NCBI RefSeq assembly: GCF_021155765.1
Contig: NC_060114.1
Span: 8,315,001 to 8,379,000, forward strand
DNA length: 64,000 nucleotides
Origin: Diprion similis
Lineage: Eukaryota > Arthropoda > Insecta > Hymenoptera > Diprionidae
Direction of reading: 5' to 3'
Shown here: in pieces, positions 61,311-64,000 of the stretch
Position numbering within the stretch: position 1 is the stretch's first letter
How the letters are laid out: each line of letters begins with the position of its first letter
Position numbers and translations under genes: made by a program
The notes under the pieces: generated by a model
What the model was told of the DNA's origin: nothing
The model's input: only the letters and a program-made list of their open reading frames with translations
The model's database searches: none

Positions 61311-63019
61311 AAACCGCTGAGAGAGCTGAGCCGTTTGTGCTTAGGTACAGCCGTGTCGGGGGGCGGTGGGGGCGGGGGTGGAGGTGGCCTGCAACACGTA
61401 TCCGCCGAGATATGTGACGAGGCTAAGGGTGGGCTGCCCCTGCTACAGGTATGGCCCAGCGACTCGCCCAGAGGCGAGGCTGATGGTCAAGCGCAAACTT
61501 TCGTGTTTCCCGACACTCAGGAGAGCGTAACTGACAGCGGAATCGATTCGATACAGGTATAAATTTTCACCCAGGTACATTTGATCAGAGTTACAGAAAC
61601 TGTAGTTTAACTTGACGACAAATAAATTTTAACGTCCTCGAATCACGGTTTTTATTTTTTCCTAGAGTTGTTTTTCCATTATTCACTTTGAAAGAGTTTC
61701 ATTTTCCCCTGTTCTGATCTGATATATAAAATTTTTGCTATCGATATTCGAGGGATCGAATTATTGTCTGCTTTGGATCAATAGTTCGTAAATCAAGGAA
61801 ACTTGAAAATACTTTCATTTGTTGTGATTCCTTTTTAGAATGAATTTTTTTTCCGTCTATTTCTAATTTTAAAGGATCACTAGATTCCTGAATGACAAAT
61901 ATTAACACCCTCATTTTAAGGTACGCACATATTTTTGCCTTTTTGATTTTGTCTTTTCATTTTTTATTTCAAACAAATTTTTTTCTAGCCTCTTTTTACA
62001 GGGATTGAAGTGTTATTCAGTCAATCGTTGATTTCAAAATTGGGGAGAGTTGAAAAAGAATGTCTTTCGCTTTCAAGTTTTTTTCGTGAATTCTTTTTTG
62101 ATCATATCATTTTTTAATTCCCTAAGATCAATAATCTCCCAAAAAATGGGCACTTTTCACTTGACCAATACTCGATACTAGTGGAATGTAAAATGAAATA
62201 CCAAAGTCCTCTGAAGCTCCTTATCCTTTGGGTAATTTGCAGGTTTCTCCGTCGCCTTGTGGGCCGATTTGTTCCGGAAGTCCCACAACGACACCTCAGC
62301 CGTCACGTCGGCCAAGTCTGCTGCATCCGGATCACGCGCGGCTTCATCTTCATCATCTTCATCACCACCACACTAGTGGCGGTTCAAAGTGCCCCTCATC
62401 GCCGGATAGGAACTCGTCCATTGACGAAGACCCGCCACCCGGACCCCCAAGTCCGTCTAGCTCGACTACTAGCAGTTTACACTCAATGCCCAGTTCTGCC
62501 ATGGCCTCGACGCATTCTCAGGATAGGAGACGAAGCAGCAGGTGAGAGAGAAAGAGAAAAAGAAAAATAGAAAGCTGACCCAAGTCCAAGAAGTCAACCA
62601 TGCTATTCGAACGAAATGTATGGGGAACTGCATTCTTAAATCACTGATCCAAAGATCAGACTCAAGAAAGTTTTATAGAACTAAGATGGTTGAAAAGACT
62701 TTCCCGAATTTTCGTAAACATTTCTATAGATTCAATTTCATTCTGAAACACTTGAAAGTACTCGACACGACTTGAAACTATTCAAAGATGCTGTTAACGA
62801 AGGACTTCTAGACTGCGAAGTCTATATATTTGTACCTAGCACTAACGCGTGTGCATTTACAACAGCCAACCTTCCAATAATCTTGACTCAATAAAAGGGG
62901 TAGGAGTAGTAGGATGGAAATGACTTGCTTCCTTGGCTTTCTTTATTCCCTAACTGATCTAACACAGGTGTAGCCAGGACATGTCCTGGTCCGACAACCT
63001 AATCAGCGACATTTTATGA
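61311..63019 (+). CDS. Unrecognised, mostly disordered protein: last three coding exons
   Basis: Exons 61,311-61,556, 62,243-62,541 and 62,968-63,019, with acceptors CATCTCCAG, TAATTTGCAG and TAACACAG. Donors are CAG|GTATAA and AG|GTGAGA. Phases 0, 0 and 2 fit, giving 198 codons to the TGA. Features in order: PLRELSRLCLG; nine glycines in a row; QTFVFPDTQESVTDSGIDSI, which contains the beta-TrCP-type degron pattern DSGxxS; RRPSLL, a basophilic kinase site; a His-rich run (LHLHHLHHHH); a Pro/Ser-rich linker; RRRSSR; and a hydrophobic C-terminal peptide, MSWSDNLISDIL. No folded domain is visible. The protein looks like a regulated adaptor or a substrate of SCF-type ubiquitin ligases (inference). 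The 5' end is uncertain; a two-codon exon at 57,466 fits in phase. AATAAA at 63,285 may be the poly(A) signal. Confidence 0.7.
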
Positions 63020-63193
63020 CTTAAACCTTGATCAGGCACCGCTAGTCCCTACCCCGGAGACTACTGTGCTATCCGCGAGATCCCTGCATTAATCATCCGT
63101 GAGTTAAAGAAGTTAACATAACTCGACCCTTTAAAACTGAACGGAATCAAACTAATGCCAGACAACTCGAATGCCACTTGGCCACGGTCTTAC

Positions 63194-63244
63194 ACACATG
63201 TCTTGAAACTCAGGCAGAATTTCAAGAAGAGGCAGTGACTCCAT
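63194..63244 (-). CDS. Possible minus-strand first coding exon (17 codons)
   Basis: ATG in the context CAACAATGG opens MESLPLLEILPEFQDMC and runs into the donor TGT|GTAAGACC in phase 0. It lies antisense within the likely 3' UTR of the plus-strand gene. It could join in phase to the segment at 60,081-59,821 (about 104 residues in total), but the acceptor there is weak. Confidence 0.22.
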
Positions 63245-63528
63245 TGTTGAAGAATAATCCAGGTGGCGCTGCGATCGAGGGATAAATAAACATAACCTAC
63301 ATCGTGAGTGTGATGGATGTACGGCATGTTGGTTTTGGTTATATTTTCGATAATATAATGTACCCTCGATCACACCGACGCTAGTGGCTTGGCATGTGAA
63401 GAAGCTCACGTCGAAACCCACATTTGCAAGGTGTAAGACCGTACATTTGGCACTCGCCGATCCAGCGCTCCGAAATTACGTTGTTCTCGCTCGAAGTTCA
63501 GATCCATACTGCCGCTAGCCCCTTTATT

Positions 63529-63543
63529 CCCCCCCCCCCCCCC
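63529..63543 (+). repeat. Homopolymer of 15 C
   Basis: An uninterrupted C run, rare in AT-rich DNA and prone to sequencing error, so its true length is uncertain. Confidence 0.85.
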
Positions 63544-63699
63544 AATCTATTTCTACTTCTCCCACTTCCGTGAGACGACTCTAGACAGATTTGACAACAA
63601 GGGATTATCTTTTCTCGTGTCTCGGTATTAACTCGGATTTAGGTATATAAAGTAAATCGTGCGAACTCATTAATGAATAAATTTATTATTGGTTCGTGA

Positions 63700-64000
63700 T
63701 AGATGCTTCGAAATACTTGAAATACACTTGTAGACACTACAAAATAATCTCAAGTATCTGAATTTCCTCGAAAAGATTTTGCAAGACTTTTAAATATTTC
63801 TTTACAATTTTCGAATACACTGAATAACTTGATGCGATTTGAAAACATTTCAACGTACTTGAAACGAGTTCAAGATACTTCATATAAGTTTGAAAGATTT
63901 TTGTCGACTTTGAGAAACTTCTAAAAAATTACAAATGAATTTCCAAACACTTTCAAGGACTTGTTTAACGTGACTTCAACGTACTTCAAAATAAATCGCA
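63700..64000. repeat. Degenerate ACTTGAAA/ACTTCAA short repeat
   Basis: Words such as TACTTGAAA, ACTTGA, ACTTCAA and ACTTTCAA recur every 10-25 bp to the window edge. Similar words occur at about 62,640-62,790. It resembles the decayed repeat in PREB intron 2 but has a different core. Confidence 0.4.

Larger units (their letters stand above)
63020..64000. other. 3' flank of the unrecognised gene
   Basis: Holds a possible poly(A) signal (63,285), a 9-bp inverted repeat (GATCGAGGG at 63,273 and CCCTCGATC near 63,363), a 15-base C run and a degenerate ACTTGAAA-type repeat to the end. A weak minus-strand first-exon candidate lies at 63,194-63,244. Confidence 0.4.

Noticed and set aside
61274..61415. 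ATG at 61,285 (MAVLSSSPETAERAEP) as the start of the 61-kb gene
   Set aside because: This frame becomes Arg/Trp-rich and stops within the exon. The frame that splices in phase to both later exons is a different one.

Overview
The window looks like intron-rich nuclear DNA from an insect. The evidence is GT/AG-spliced genes, two neighbouring chitin deacetylase genes of the serpentine/vermiform type, a PREB/Sec12 gene and a long satellite array. A hymenopteran, possibly a sawfly, is my guess from general gene style only; nothing in the sequence proves the order. All gene models were spliced by hand from reading frames, splice sites and exon phase.

Layout. 1-650 (minus): the 5' end of a secreted dipeptidyl-peptidase-4-like gene whose first coding exon is only 15 nt. 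3,743-6,773 (plus): a complete four-exon PREB (Sec12) gene of 439 codons. About 7,625-25,797: a satellite of 312-bp monomers, 58 repeats of one landmark in exact register, with diverged monomers at both edges, nested recent duplications, one inverted relict and one distant relict. 29,518-35,217 (minus): vermiform (CDA2) with two mutually exclusive versions of exon 3. 35,218-49,204: 14 kb with no convincing gene, containing a MITE-like inverted-repeat element and a cluster of an ATCGGTA motif. 49,205-51,657 (minus): serpentine (CDA1), complete in five exons. Around 56.85-57.47 kb: a GC-rich, promoter-like island with a palindromic TATA box. 61,311-63,019 (plus): the last three coding exons of an unrecognised, mostly disordered protein carrying a DSGIDS motif. 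A two-codon first exon at 57,466-57,471 would fit it in phase. 59,821-63,244 (minus): two weak exon candidates for an antisense gene.

How the genes work together. Serpentine and vermiform are both predicted to be secreted and to carry a chitin-binding domain, an LDLa domain and a NodB deacetylase domain, and they lie in the same orientation as tandem paralogues. In Drosophila such a pair modifies tracheal and cuticular chitin. Here serpentine keeps the metal-binding Asp-His-His set, while vermiform has lost two of those three residues plus the catalytic Asp. PREB acts at the endoplasmic reticulum in COPII coat assembly and has no evident link to the chitin genes.

Most short open frames in the satellite start at TTG or GTG and are repeat by-products. 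No tRNA, rRNA, CRISPR or bacterial-type system was seen.
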